DNA of 64,000 nt, taken from NCBI RefSeq assembly GCF_019649055.1, contig NW_026570221.1, positions 310,001 through 374,000 on the forward strand. The letters run 5' to 3'. How positions within the stretch are numbered: the stretch's first letter is position 1; the number at the start of each line of letters is the position of its first letter. Below are positions 35,640 through 45,804 of this stretch, piece after piece. The stretch comes from Paramacrobiotus metropolitanus (taxonomy: Eukaryota > Tardigrada > Eutardigrada > Parachela > Macrobiotidae). The notes beneath the pieces are model-generated. The model worked only from the letters and a program-made list of their open reading frames with translations, searched no databases and was not told the DNA's origin. The position numbers and the translations under genes were made by a program.

Positions 35640-35760
35640 TCGGCCAAGATGGAAACCAGCGCGATATGGTGCAGGCGATGAACTGACCATTCCATTCGGC
35701 GAAAATCTCTGCCGAATTAGAACCGCCCTTAAAATTATTCCATAACTAAACTTAAACGAG
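35640..35760 (-). pseudogene. possible relative of the TCF-like exon
   Basis: On the minus strand GAATGGAATGGTCAGTTCATCGCC and the following CGCCTGCACCAT-type stretch match the 5' part of the TCF-like exon at 43.1 kb, and a K-P-H-stretch follows about 100 nt later. The HMG core itself is not recognisable. Weak evidence. Confidence 0.25.
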
Positions 35761-36211
35761 CAAACGAAAGGAATGTTTACCATGGTTCAATGAAGTGTAA
35801 GTAAAGTGAACGCAACATGCAGGAAATTTAAAAACCAACACATTTAATGATGCTATGCATGGGCGCGCGTATGCAGCGCATGGTTAAGACTCAACTTAAC
35901 AGAAATGTTAAACGAATCTTTAACTGTTATAAGAAACTGTAATTATTATCACTCAGCTTCCGCATAACGTTCTAAAGGTGCGCAACATCATTTACTCACG
36001 AGTCAGCAGTTTTCCCGCCCTTCTGCTCCTGATATCCCCATAAATATTTCGTCAGTAAAATTTCCAGATTCATTGCAATCAATTCCAGATAGTCCATACT
36101 AGTCCATATTCCTTGCTGCCAAGAAAACTCGGAGAGACATAAGAAAACACATGAGAAACCTGTCAATGCCGCATTGTAGAACTTTTCAAACAGTTTGCGC
36201 TGGTATGGTGA

Positions 36212-36546
36212 TATGATGGTGGATCTAGAAAGAATCCACGGACAGAGACAGAAACGGAATCTATCCTGCAGAGTGAGCAGTGTTGTATACTACGAGCTAT
36301 GCGGAAACGCAAGACACCCGACAATCAACTGCACACTTTTATATCCCATTCATATAGCACTACAGATGCTCCCGCAGCAGATGCTGCGGGGCCAAAAGTA
36401 CAGCAAGTTACTCAGACGACGATGGCTAGCAACTGAAGAATCTACCAGATCGAAGAGCTGGTAGATGGAGAAAATCACTAGCAAAAACAGCAAAACAACT
36501 TAGCACCCGCACCTGTGCGGGCGTACGGGGAGGCCACTCCTCCTCA
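36212..36546 (+). repeat. 335-bp direct repeat, left copy (LTR-like)
   Basis: Nearly identical to 37541-37876. The shared block can be read as TGATGGTGG...CCTCACA, giving the TG...CA ends typical of LTRs. Inside are a short inverted repeat CCCGCAGCAGATGCTGCGGG, a CACCCGCACCTGTGCGGGCG hairpin near the 3' end and a TTTATATCCC motif. Confidence 0.7.
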
Positions 36547-37540
36547 CATGCCTGCGGGTGGAACCCGTGAGGTCCTCCGAGCGTATCGCGCGGCGTCGCG
36601 AACTCCCCTCCACGTCTTCCCGGGTTGAAGTCATGGGTGGCCGCTGGGGCTGTAAACCTCCGCTCACCAGTCCACATAGCCGATGCGCATCCTTCACACT
36701 GCAGACACGGCCTCGTGCCTGCGGTACTGGAAAAACTGACACATACACTTTCGTTTCACTTTTTTCGCACCTTCGCTTCGGATTCGTTTCATTTCTGTAT
36801 CCTCTGACGTCACCGGTGCCTGCGGTACTGGAAAGACGTCACATACGGCTTGCTTCACATCGGTTTACGGTACACTTCGGTTCGGCTCGGTTCACGGTTC
36901 GCTTCGGTTTTGGATCCAGTCCGCTCTGACCTCTTTAACCTTGTCTGGGTCGACGCACTGGCTGCGACGAAATTTACGACTGCGACGACGTCCAACCCGG
37001 AACTGGGCAAATTCCAATTTTCTTCAGTCGGAAAAGGTCACGTTCTGAGAAAAATCGGGCAGGGGTTTGGGGCACTGGTACACTGGTGACCCTGCAAACA
37101 CCAAAATACGCTTCTTCAGTGGGGAAATTCCGCTGCACCCGTCCAGGAAAGGTCGTCATCCCAGGAAAATCGGGCAGGGGTTTGGGGCAAATTGACACTG
37201 GTGACCCTGCGGAGCAGCTCATTGCATCGTCTGTGGTGGCAGGGTACACGTGGGCTTCGGTGGCTGGCAGTCCTTTAGCTGCTGTGGACTGGAGTTGGCG
37301 TAGTCGTCGCTGGCTGGTTGCTGACATTCTTGTTCCATCTTCTTTTCGCGATCCATCTTCTTTTCGCGATGACGGCATCCGTATAGCCGTTCTTCTTGTT
37401 CCATCTTCTTTCGCGATCCATCTTCTTTTCGCGATGACGGCATCCGTATAGCCGTTCCCTTTGCTGCTGCTGCTGCGGTATCCTTATAACCGCTTAAACG
37501 ATTAATGGTCCCAATGGATAAACGACACGCTCTGCTACCA
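36547..37540 (+). mobile_element. interior between the LTR-like repeats
   Basis: About 1 kb without RT, integrase or gag motifs. It contains three internal duplications: GTGCCTGCGGTACTGGAAA (36717, 36818), AAATCGGGCAGGGGTTTGGGGCA with ACACTGGTGACCCTGC (37052 and 37165), and CTTGTTCCATCTTC...CGCGATGACGGCATCCG (37330 and 37397). This would fit a miniature terminal-repeat retrotransposon, or a segmental tandem duplication. Five-base target duplications were not seen. Confidence 0.5.
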
Positions 37541-37876
37541 TATGATGGTGGATCTAGAAAGAATCCACGGACAGAGACAGAAACGGAATCTATCCTGCAG
37601 AGTGAGCAGTGTTGTATACTACGAGCTATGCGGAAACGCAAGACACCCGACAATCAACTGCACACTTTTATATCCCATTCATATAGCACTACAGATGCTC
37701 CCGCAGCAGATGCTGCGGGGCCAAAAGTACAGCAAGTTACTCAGACGACGATGGCTAGCAACTGAAGAATCTACCAGATCGAAGAGCTGGTAGATGGAGA
37801 AAATCACTAGCAAAAACAGCAAAACAACTTAGCACCCGCACCTGTGCGGGCGTACGGGGAGGCCACTCCTCCTCAC
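37541..37876 (+). repeat. 336-bp direct repeat, right copy (LTR-like)
   Basis: Right-hand copy of 36212-36546, near identical, so the duplication is recent. Confidence 0.7.
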
Positions 37877-37936
37877 AGTGACTTAACACTCAGATGGGAA
37901 CGCTCACACTCATACTTTCCCAGTCCACGCTTAAGA

Positions 37937-38672
37937 AAATGACACGGTACATGGTGTCAGAAAAAAGGGACACATACTAAAAATTTCGCTTTTGCGCACT
38001 CCGAATCACCGTTTTGCAATACTTTATGTCATTCTACAGCTAATGATTTGTAAATGATGGGTACACCTCATTAGGTGAATGATTTGCATACAATGTTCCA
38101 AAAACCGTTTGTGCGCGCAACATGCGGTTGCTGAAATTTGGCAGACTACAGTGGGCGGAAAATATAAGAGTCTGGTTATTAATTATTGCTGTATACCAAG
38201 AGTCTGGTTATTAATACCCCAATCTTCTTGAAACTTTGCTGTAAAAGACACAATACCACAAAGTCGAAAGTGAACCAATATCATACATAGATCCATAGCA
38301 TTTTTTCCCGTTTTAAAATGAAATTCATTCAGAAATTTTAAAATTCTGTCCAAATTATCGGACAGTGCTATGACCATGAAATTGGCTCTCTGTCGACTTT
38401 TTCGCCATGTGTCTTTTACGGCCAAGTTCAACAAGATCGAGTAATATCCAGACTTTTGGTACCCAACAATGCATTCAAACTTTTCGTCCAGTTTAGCTCA
38501 CCAAATCTCGGCAACTGGATGCTGCGCGCCCAAACGGTTTTCAGAACAATATATACAAATGATTTAGCTTTAGAATGACATAAAGTAATACAAAAAAGTG
38601 ATTCGGAGTGCGCGAAAGCGGAAGTGTTGTTGTATGTATCCCATTTTTGACACTACGTACCGGGAAATTTTC
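37937..38672. repeat. self-complementary element family P, full copy 3
   Basis: Starts at ACACGGTACATGGTGTC and ends at ACTACGTACCGGG. CCGTTTGTGCGCGCAACATGCGG at 38105 pairs with its relative near 38520. The left arm has small insertions (a duplicated ATGATTTG.AAATG segment near 38045-38090). Confidence 0.7.
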
Positions 38673-39014
38673 CTTTACTTGACTTTACCGGCTAGCGATA
38701 TCTGTCGGCGTAGATAACAGCATGTCCTCCATCGCCTTCCCCCGCAGAAGCAGTGTGGATCACACGAGGGACAGCCGGCCACCAGCTGGGTTGTCATTTC
38801 GAACATTCGGCCGAACATTCGGCCGAATGTTCGACATCACAACGCAGGCAGGAGTCGCAAGAGCCTTCCAGTCACGCCGTCCTGGGGCGCATCGAACTGG
38901 TCCGTCATCGTCGTCACGCAAAGCCATGCTGCTACCGTCAACCGTAACAAAGAAGCTACGTGGCCACGTGGCTCTTTTTGGTGCGGTTGACGGTAGCCTG
39001 TACCGCTCGCCCCG

Positions 39015-39143
39015 TTAACCGGCAGCGCCTAGGTATGGCCACTGGGCCGTGCCCTTGTTGGAATCAAAGGAGGTGAAGCCCTGGAGGTCGACGATATCCT
39101 CCATGCACCAATTGTCGCCAGGGTCAAAAACAGCTGCCGCATT
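39015..39143 (-). CDS. hypothetical 3' exon, 42 codons
   Basis: After an acceptor-like GCTAGCAG the minus frame reads FDPGDNWCMEDIVDLQGFTS and FDSNKGTAQWPYLGAAG, then stops at 39015. Codon use is GC-rich and the text looks like a folded protein, but I do not recognise it and no upstream exon was tied to it. Confidence 0.35.
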   Translation of the reverse strand, partial: NAAAVFDPGDNWCMEDIVDLQGFTSFDSNKGTAQWPYLGAAG

Positions 39144-39419
39144 CTGCTAGCTCCACCAGTTGGGGCGCCAATAACGTCCCATAAGTACACCAAGGGGAAA
39201 ACTATGTTGGACCAGTCGGATGGACCGGTCTTACGACTATTTTGACGCAGTCTGTGGGATGAAGTGGGATTTTCCGTGTACCGCACATCAACAACTGAAA
39301 ATGCGAACGTAATTAATTTAAAGACGACGATTATTTAATCTTAAGTCCGCGCAAATTAACAGATAATTAAGATGATGAAATTTTAAACAATAAAAAAAAA
39401 CAACAAAAATCGTTACTGT

Positions 39420-39560
39420 TCTTCGCAATCTGCCAATGTGCGTTCAGTGTACCTAAAACAGCCGCTGCATTCCTTCTGACTACCGCCCGACTTAAACACT
39501 GTGTCAGAAAGGCCGTTGATCGAGGCGCTCCAGTACCTTCACGGAGCTTCTGGTCGACAA
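39420..39560 (-). pseudogene. distant third copy of the NAASVLGT-type gene end
   Basis: Minus-strand TAFLTQCLSRAVVRRNAAAV followed by LGTL corresponds to EFLRQRLSIEIQRGNAASVLGTM at 21.2 kb. Only this C-terminal part is visible. Confidence 0.4.
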
Positions 39561-39594
39561 AAGGGACCGTTCCAAAAAAAATCATTCCCAATGT

Positions 39595-39880
39595 CCTCAG
39601 CGTTCTGCTGCCAGAGAATAGAAAAAATAACCGGAAGCCAAGGCTAAAGAATTATGAGTATGTCCGCAAAATCTCCAGCACAATCTATCTCAGTTTGTGT
39701 ATATCGGAAATCGATTATCCCGTCAGGTGTGAGGCGGAATATATGGTGCACCGCGCCTGCCGGCAGATTCCATCACGGATGGTGATTTGCGGGCAGCAGT
39801 GTGCGAGACGGGAACGCCCCCTCAGTCATGCAGCGGAAACGGCGTTGGAGAATTTCCTGTGCGAGCGCCAGTCGAAGGGA
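39595..39880 (+). repeat. family Q, copy 6
   Basis: GAATTATGAGTATGTCCGCAAAA followed by ATTTGCGGGCAGCAGTGTGC and GCAGCGGAAACGGCGTTGG in family order. Confidence 0.6.
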
Positions 39881-40389
39881 TTGAGTTATCACTGAAATGC
39901 ACAAGGAAAACCGTACGAGCGCAAACCGTATGGCTTCCGCGTACAGCCATATTAAAAAACGTGCCTGTACTTTTGCGCGGAATTTATAGCGGAATGAGAA
40001 AGGCATGGGAGAGGCACTTCTGACAACCGACCATAAACGTGGACACTTTCATTTCCTTACAGTCAAAATCCAACCGGATAAAAATACACAATTATACACA
40101 AATCACAAATCATCATCCACTTAAAGAATACAAAATGTAAAAACACTAAATTTGAATACTGTTGCGCTGAGAGTGCGAGTTTCTGAGGAAAAGGTCACAA
40201 AAATGCTGCCGACAAACAGAATAACTCCGCGCATAAAACAGTGGCGCAAACAGCTCAAAATGCGTCATGATACAGCTTCTCCTGGCCGAAACGCAAAAAC
40301 TCAAACAGCCGTAAATCCGCGTGCTCAATCAGCTCCACAAGAAAACATAGGAAAGCATTAGAAACGTGAAGAAACATCCACAAAAACAA

Positions 40390-40666
40390 TCAAAGATCCT
40401 CGAAGTCAAAACAGTCGTCCGTTGTATCCATGGCACTCTTCTCGTTCATAAGATCATACTCCGGCAACGACAGGTACACGTTTAGCCAGTTGATCATATC
40501 CGGAGAGGGACAAGAGGGCGTTGCATTAGCGGGCGGCGCCGGGATCGGCATGGATGAGGCCACACTGGACACGCAGGCTGCCGACGTTGAAGCGGGCCGA
40601 TAGCTCTTTGGCTCGTGGAGCGGAAACGCTGCGTTTCGTGAGAACCTTGTACACTTTTTCTTGCGT
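40390..40666 (-). CDS. 3' exon, basic-to-acidic protein, tandem copy 1
   Basis: The minus-strand exon begins after TTTAG with RRKKKCTRFSRNAAFPL, passes through an A/S/P-rich middle and ends in a strongly acidic tail (YDLMNEKSAMDTTDDCFDFEDL, stop at 40390). A paralogous exon with the same acceptor and start lies 1.05 kb away (41495-41721). Basic start plus acidic tail fits a nuclear activator-like protein, but no family is recognised. Upstream sequence is family S repeat, so the first exon is not located. Confidence 0.45.
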
Positions 40667-40694
40667 CTAAACATTAATGCAAGACACTGTTATT

Positions 40695-40830
40695 GCAAAC
40701 GTTGCCAGAGCCAACGCGACATTTCGCCGCCACAACCCAAATCGCAGCGCTAAGTTAGCGCCGCTAACATTCGTCAGAAGGTCATTTTTGGTCAGCGCGA
40801 CAGTTGGGAGACCGTTTCGGATCCGCGTGT
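40695..40830. repeat. family S fragment
   Basis: GCGACATTTCGCCGCC, CATTCGTCAGAAGGTCATTTTTGGTC and GCGCGACAGTTGGG: same short-period repeat as 27.1 kb. A second fragment lies at 41755-41870 upstream of the duplicated exon. Confidence 0.45.
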
Positions 40831-41494
40831 ACCGGGTGAATAGTTTTATCAAGTTTACTGAAGCACTCAGACAAACTGAAACAACTAGACCACTAAACCA
40901 CTAAACCAGGGAAAGACAATCAAACCATGGAAAACAGAAAGACCTAAGAAATCCTAAGAAATGTTGGTCTGGATCATAAGTGTCTCGGTTCTGGTAATCG
41001 TAATCATAGCTGCTTTGTGACCTCGCATCCTTTTCCAATCTGCACCGTCGGTTGCTCCCGGGAAGCGCTGCATTAGCAATTCCAGTTGAGATGCTTTTTT
41101 AATATTGAGGCTTATAGGATATAGATAGCACCACTTATGACCCAACCCTTGAATTCATTACTCCCGCCCAGCTGTGACCGAGTTTGAGGTATTATTGCCG
41201 CTCGACAGGCTCATTTGGTGGCACGTATGCAAATCAATCTCCCTTTACCAACGGCGCAGATCGCAGCACTGCGGTATTAAAACGACTTAGCAGCGTTTGT
41301 GCAATACACTGTAAAGGTCATCAGAAATAACCGAGGGTACGAACATGGGACAGTTAACAGCGGAATAAAAAAAGCATAAGAGGGCCTTTTTTCACAAGCA
41401 ATCATGAAAGCTGACACTGTTTCGTTTCCGTACAGCAAAAATGACTAATATGAAAAAAAACAATTTAAAGAAATATGCCAATTCCCAATCATCA

Positions 41495-41721
41495 TCAGTC
41501 CAGTCCAGAAGCAAGAAGGAAGTCGTTGGTCGATTGTAACTTCTCCATTTCATTAACGCAATCCCAGTACTCCACAATTAAAACATGAAATGCACAAGAA
41601 AACATAACACAAGGACACAACGGACACGGACGCAGCCGGCGTTGAATCAGGCAAACTGCTCACTTCCTCGTTGAGCGGAAGAGCTGCCTTTTGTGAGAAT
41701 CGTATACACTTGTGCTTGCGT
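41495..41721 (-). pseudogene. 3' exon, tandem copy 2, frame-broken
   Basis: Same acceptor context and start (RRKHKCIRFSQKAALPL) as the exon at 40.4-40.67 kb, with the end WDCVNEMEKLQSTNDFLL lying in a shifted frame. The middle is shorter. Probably a decayed duplicate. Confidence 0.45.
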
Positions 41722-41864
41722 CTAAAATGCAAGATACATCTCCCACCAGTTATGTAATAGTGTAGTACACAGTCACTACACACCACATTCCAACGTTCTT
41801 GCCATGAAGCGTTGCAAGCGCACAGCGACATTCCGCCGAGAACAGCTTTTGGTCGCCGACATTT

Positions 41865-42500
41865 CCGTGTATAGGCAAGAAAACGTTCACTTTCGCGCAT
41901 CCCAGACATTTTTATGCTTTGTTGTATGACATATTCTGTACCCAGCTGTTTTCAAAACAGCTGGGTGATTCTGCTATACATTGGCGTGCTTCTGCCGCGT
42001 GAAAACCGTTTGTGCGCGCAACATCCGGTTCAGGACTTCTGGCTGTAAGGAAATTCCACAAAGTACAAATGCATTCCGGTGTACCAAACGTCTCCCTAAA
42101 GACCGATCTTCCTTAAATTTCGCAGGTGAACGCACATATACATGAGGATTGTCTTTAAACCGAACGGTTCTGCCATTTTTCTTCACATTTTAAAATGAAT
42201 TTTAAAAATTATTATAAGATTTGTAAAGATGGCTACCAATCCGATTCGGTGAAAAGCGATCTTCAAACTTATATCCAGTGATGTGCGAAGTTTTAAGAAG
42301 ACCGGTAGTAATGAGACTTTTGGTTTGTGTGAATGCATTTAAAATTTTTGGAATTTTCTCTCGCGCCGGATGTTGCGCGCACCGACGGTTTTCACGTAAA
42401 TTTATATACTTAATTCATCTGGTCACAGAACGCCGTAAAACAGAGTGAAAACATGTTTGGGAGTGCGCGAAAGGGAAATTTGTTACCATACACCCAACAA
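41865..42500. repeat. self-complementary element family P, full copy 4
   Basis: Left arm with CACTTTCGCGCATCCC and CGTTTGTGCGCGCAACATCCGG (42006), centre near 42195, right arm with GTTGCGCGCACCGACGG (42371) and GGGAGTGCGCGAAAGGG (42459). A 27-bp perfect palindrome (ACCCAGCTGTTTT-centred, 41940-41966) sits inside the left arm and is absent from the other copies. Confidence 0.75.
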
Positions 42501-42698
42501 CAGGGCAGTTTTCAGACTCGTTTAAAATAAAAACAAGTTGGAGGGTTGTCTGGGCCCGTATTAATCTACTCGACGCCGCAAATCTTTATACTAGAAATCA
42601 AATACTACGCTAAGAAATTTCAAGCGGTAGAATTCGTCTTATTGGCGCGCATAAGCTTTATAGAAAAACTCAACTGATACGGTGGCTCTGAGTTTACG

Positions 42699-43242
42699 TC
42701 AGCTTTCGAATATTTTAAAGCGGTGCAACGGCGCCGAACATATTTTGTGCTTAGCTGTACCTCCGGGACAGGTTTGTGCAATCCTTTCTCGCTCCTGCTG
42801 AGCCATCGCATAATATTTGCTCTTCTCATCACGATTCAGCGAGTGCCACTAAAAATAAACATTCCAAAACAAAAGCCTTGTACAATACATTCGCTACAAA
42901 GCCGCAGCGACAGTTGCTACAAAAGCTTCTTAGAGGGACAGGCGGCGTTCAGTCGCACGAGACTGAGCACTCACCTTCTCGCCCAAAATCCGAGTAATGA
43001 CCTTACGGTCGGTCACCATGTGTTCGGCTTGCACGCGGGCGCGCTGCTCCTTCATGTACAGCATGAAGGCATTCAGCGGCTTTTTGATGCGGTTTGGTTA
43101 CTCTTTCTTCGCTGCAGCTCGATGGCGCCGGCGATGCACTGACCATTCCATTCGTCGACGACCAGTAGTAAAGGGCGTCCCGCAAGGCGATTTTGTATTC
43201 CAGTTCCCCACTGGACTTCCGGACTGCAGTTTGTGACGTCAC
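42699..43242 (-). pseudogene. TCF/LEF-like HMG-box gene, frameshifted and short
   Basis: Two minus-strand exons encode one HMG box. Exon A (to 42975) carries KPLNAFMLYMKEQRARVQAE and ends ITRILGEK at a GTGAGT donor. Exon B starts at 42848 after TTTTTAG with WHSLNRDEKSKYYAMAQQER. Both exons match the TCF/LEF box and its usual intron position; these proteins are the nuclear DNA-binding partners of beta-catenin in Wnt signalling. Upstream of the box the frame (SPAPSSCSEERVTKPH) is offset by two bases at about 43096, and the true frame has a stop there. The basic KKKKRKR-type tail that normally follows the box is absent; a stop lies at 42699. It is either a decayed duplicate or a divergent gene with an assembly indel. 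Confidence 0.65.
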
Positions 43243-43567
43243 GATAAGTAAATAAATTCCGCAAAAAAATTAAAACTAAAAATATACTTTGTATTAATAA
43301 TTTACAAAAATATTACCATAGTTACTGATTAAATCGTTAATTGTTGACTGTATTTAAATATTTACTCCTAGTTTTCATAGTGTAAGGAATCCCTTGACCA
43401 TTTACTGTACTGTATTATTATTTGATTTATGTACGGGGATGGTATAAAGAAGGTGAAAGCATTTAATAACTAAAGCAGTTTAGACGAATAAAACGATTAC
43501 GTTATTCAGAATTGTTATATAGTTTTTAAGCACAACAGCAAAATGACAACCAGTAAGTAATAGCTTG

Positions 43568-44661
43568 TTAGTCATCGTCCGAGGTGCTCATTTCCGAATC
43601 GCTTTCTACGTCATCCACGCGCGGGTCATCACGGACTTCCGGATGGTCACCTGACAAAATGAAATAAAACCACAATATTTTAGGAAAATGAATACAAATA
43701 TAAGCTGATCATACCATGCAGCGCGTTCTTAGCCAGGTTCATGGCAATATCCAGTTTGTTCAAAGCAGCGGTGACATCACGTCCGTTCTCAGACTGGGTC
43801 AGGTATCGGTCAGCGATGAGTGCTAACAGTGGACATTTCTTGGACAATGGGAAGAAACGCTTCCTGGGCTAAAAGAAACTGTGAAATAAAACTTAATACA
43901 AGCTAAATGCACTACTTACCAATGGTCATCTTCTCAATGTTTAGCTTTGATTTGAGATGTTCAAAGCCGTTTATCAGGGAGAGGCAGTGTTCCTTAATTC
44001 TGTCGTTATACATTGATACAGTGTTTGACAGCTCAGTCAGTTGTTTCCACAAGGATTTGTACGCCTTGGTTCTGGCCTTAAGCTCACTTTCCGACAGCTG
44101 AGCGGTAGGCACAAGTTCACTGGTCGTTCCAATGTGAGTTCGTGAATTTTTCTCTAGCAGTTTCGTTTCGTCTTGTTTCTTTTTGTTGTCAGCAATGATG
44201 CGTGTAATTTTCTGCGAGTTATGTGGTGGGTAATTTGATATTTCATCGATCCAGTAGCCCTCATCAGGCGATGGCATACTGTCTGGCGGACAGGAAGCCA
44301 AAAGAGTTGCAATGCTTTCCATGTGATACTTTTCCATTGCTTGTGCAACGTCCAACAGCTTCTTCAGTATTACAATAATAGCAGTGAACATTGCTTTCTG
44401 ATGGTGGTGAATGTACGCGAGGTCGAGAGCGCTCTTCTGGAACTTGCGCACCAGTTTACCCTGTAAGTAAATGCAATTGATAATTAGGTTACTGCATAAA
44501 ACATTTCTTACCGTCTTAGTGCGCCACTCGTCGGACTGGATGTTCAAGTATTTAGTGGTGTCCACCGCCAGCCTGTTTCTATACTTGATGTTGTAGACAT
44601 TGCTATGGCTGGCAAAATCCACAAAATATTGTGGCAGTTTCGTAGCGGGTTTTTGGAATCC
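43568..44661 (-). CDS. unrecognised multi-exon gene (probable coiled-coil protein)
   Basis: Minus-strand exons 44661-44512, 44460-43916, 43863-43715 and 43650-43568 join at small introns of 51, 52 and 64 bp (for example GACG|GTAAGAAATG...TTACTTACAG|GG). The first exon lies further upstream and was not found. The protein is mainly helical and charged (LRKFQKSALDLAYIHHHQ-like heptads, SELKARTKAYKSLWKQLTEL) and ends in an acidic tail with EVRDDPRVDDVESDSEMST and DDD before TAA. The 43.9-kb junction uses the donor AA|GTAGTG, because the stronger GTAAGT four bases away puts the next exon out of frame. A host gene next to the integrated element; function unknown. Confidence 0.65.
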
Positions 44662-44869
44662 CTAAAAAGAAGCAGACGTTAATACATACTGCCATTTCTT
44701 TTCAACTTTACTTAGGACTTAAAACTGACAACTACAACAGTGGGTGAAACTTACAGAATTATTATGATTAAATAACGAATACATAATCGCTGCGCTTGCC
44801 AACGTTATTGTACATGTTCATTTAAACAGAATTACTCATAATTGTGCAACACTTCGTTTTGTTTTGTTA

Positions 44870-45175
44870 GGGTATCATTTGGAGCATTTATCGTTTACGT
44901 GCGTTTGTTGTTTAGCACGTAAACGACAATTGCCCAAAAATTCAACCCTTGTTTTTCGGATAATTAACGGGGCAGAGAGTAGTCTGAAGTTAAAATTTGC
45001 GGTCAAATTTTTCGTTTAATTCAAAGGTTATTTTTGGGAACATCTATCCTTTGCACGCATTTGTTGTCAGCGCGCAAACGACAGCTGCTCCATAAAATAC
45101 AGTCCTGTTCTTCCGGCTAATTAGGGTATCTGGAATCGGCCAGTAGAAAGTAATAACAAGTAAAAATTAGCCGTC
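44870..45175. repeat. two direct diverged copies of a hairpin-bearing repeat
   Basis: Unit 1 (about 44870-45005) and unit 2 (about 45035-45175) share TATCxTTTxCxCGCxTTTGTTG, CGTAAACGAC/CGCAAACGAC, TTCGGATAATTA/TTCCGGCTAATTA and AGTTAAAATTTGCGGTC/AGTAAAAATTAGCCGTC blocks. Each contains a stem: CGTTTACGTGC...GCACGTAAACG (11 bp, perfect) in unit 1 and TTTGCACGC...GCGCGCAAA in unit 2. Located just left of the first viral-type gene, it may belong to the terminus or promoter/origin region of the integrated element. No matching inverted copy was found on the right side. Confidence 0.5.
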
Positions 45176-45208
45176 ACAGCTTTATCTACTCGGTTGCCTA
45201 GAAAATAA

Positions 45209-45764
45209 ATGTCTTTCTACGACAAACGGAGAAGAATCAGCAGTGAAGGTAATCACACAGCAAACATCGCACTGACATTTATGACTTGACTTGGTTAATT
45301 TCACATGTGTTTATATAAGCGCTCTCACACGCAAAATAGTTTACCGAGAAAGATAATGTTGTGAAACAAATTGCTGTGCAGGAAAATGCATGCACAGTAT
45401 TTTGTTAATATAAACAGTTATAATCAGATGCGTTCACGCAGTTCAAAAAAATACGTGCAAGCATTGTAACCAAACTCCTGGATTTATTGTAATGCTCAAT
45501 CATGAACAGCCGGACGCTTCCAACGACTCCGGTAAGTGAGACAGATGTGAATTAAGTAACACTGCAAGTCACCCGCACCTTAAATTATAGGATACGCTAC
45601 GGATTCGAACAGTTCCTTCAGCTCTTATGAAACAGAAGAAGAAATTGGTAACTTTGTGAAAATCCTGGAAAAAAGAATATTCCATATATGTGTCACTTTC
45701 AGACGATCTCGATTGTACCGAAGAGCAACTCGGTGTCAACGGAGAGTGTCGAATCACCAGCTAA
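45209..45764 (+). CDS. small spliced acidic protein with LxCxE motif
   Basis: Two alternative first exons (45209-45248, basic, KRRRISS; and 45492-45531) end in the same phase at GTAA donors. Either fits exon 2 (45591-45647, serine/glutamate-rich) and exon 3 (45703-45764). Exon 3 encodes LDCTE at 45708-45722 within a run of acidic residues, followed by a stop. LxCxE in an acidic setting is the known retinoblastoma-family docking motif of small-DNA-virus oncoproteins, and adintovirus genomes are known to carry such genes. Product about 53 residues. Function is inferred from the motif alone; short motifs also occur by chance. Confidence 0.55.
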
Positions 45765-45804
45765 GGAAAACGGAACGAAATCTAAAGAGAAACTCGAGCA
45801 AAAT

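Noticed and set aside
36195-37793. Identical 83-89-codon frames in the two direct repeats
   Set aside because: Identity is explained by the near-identical 335-bp repeats; the text has no recognisable domain and opposing frames are equally long.
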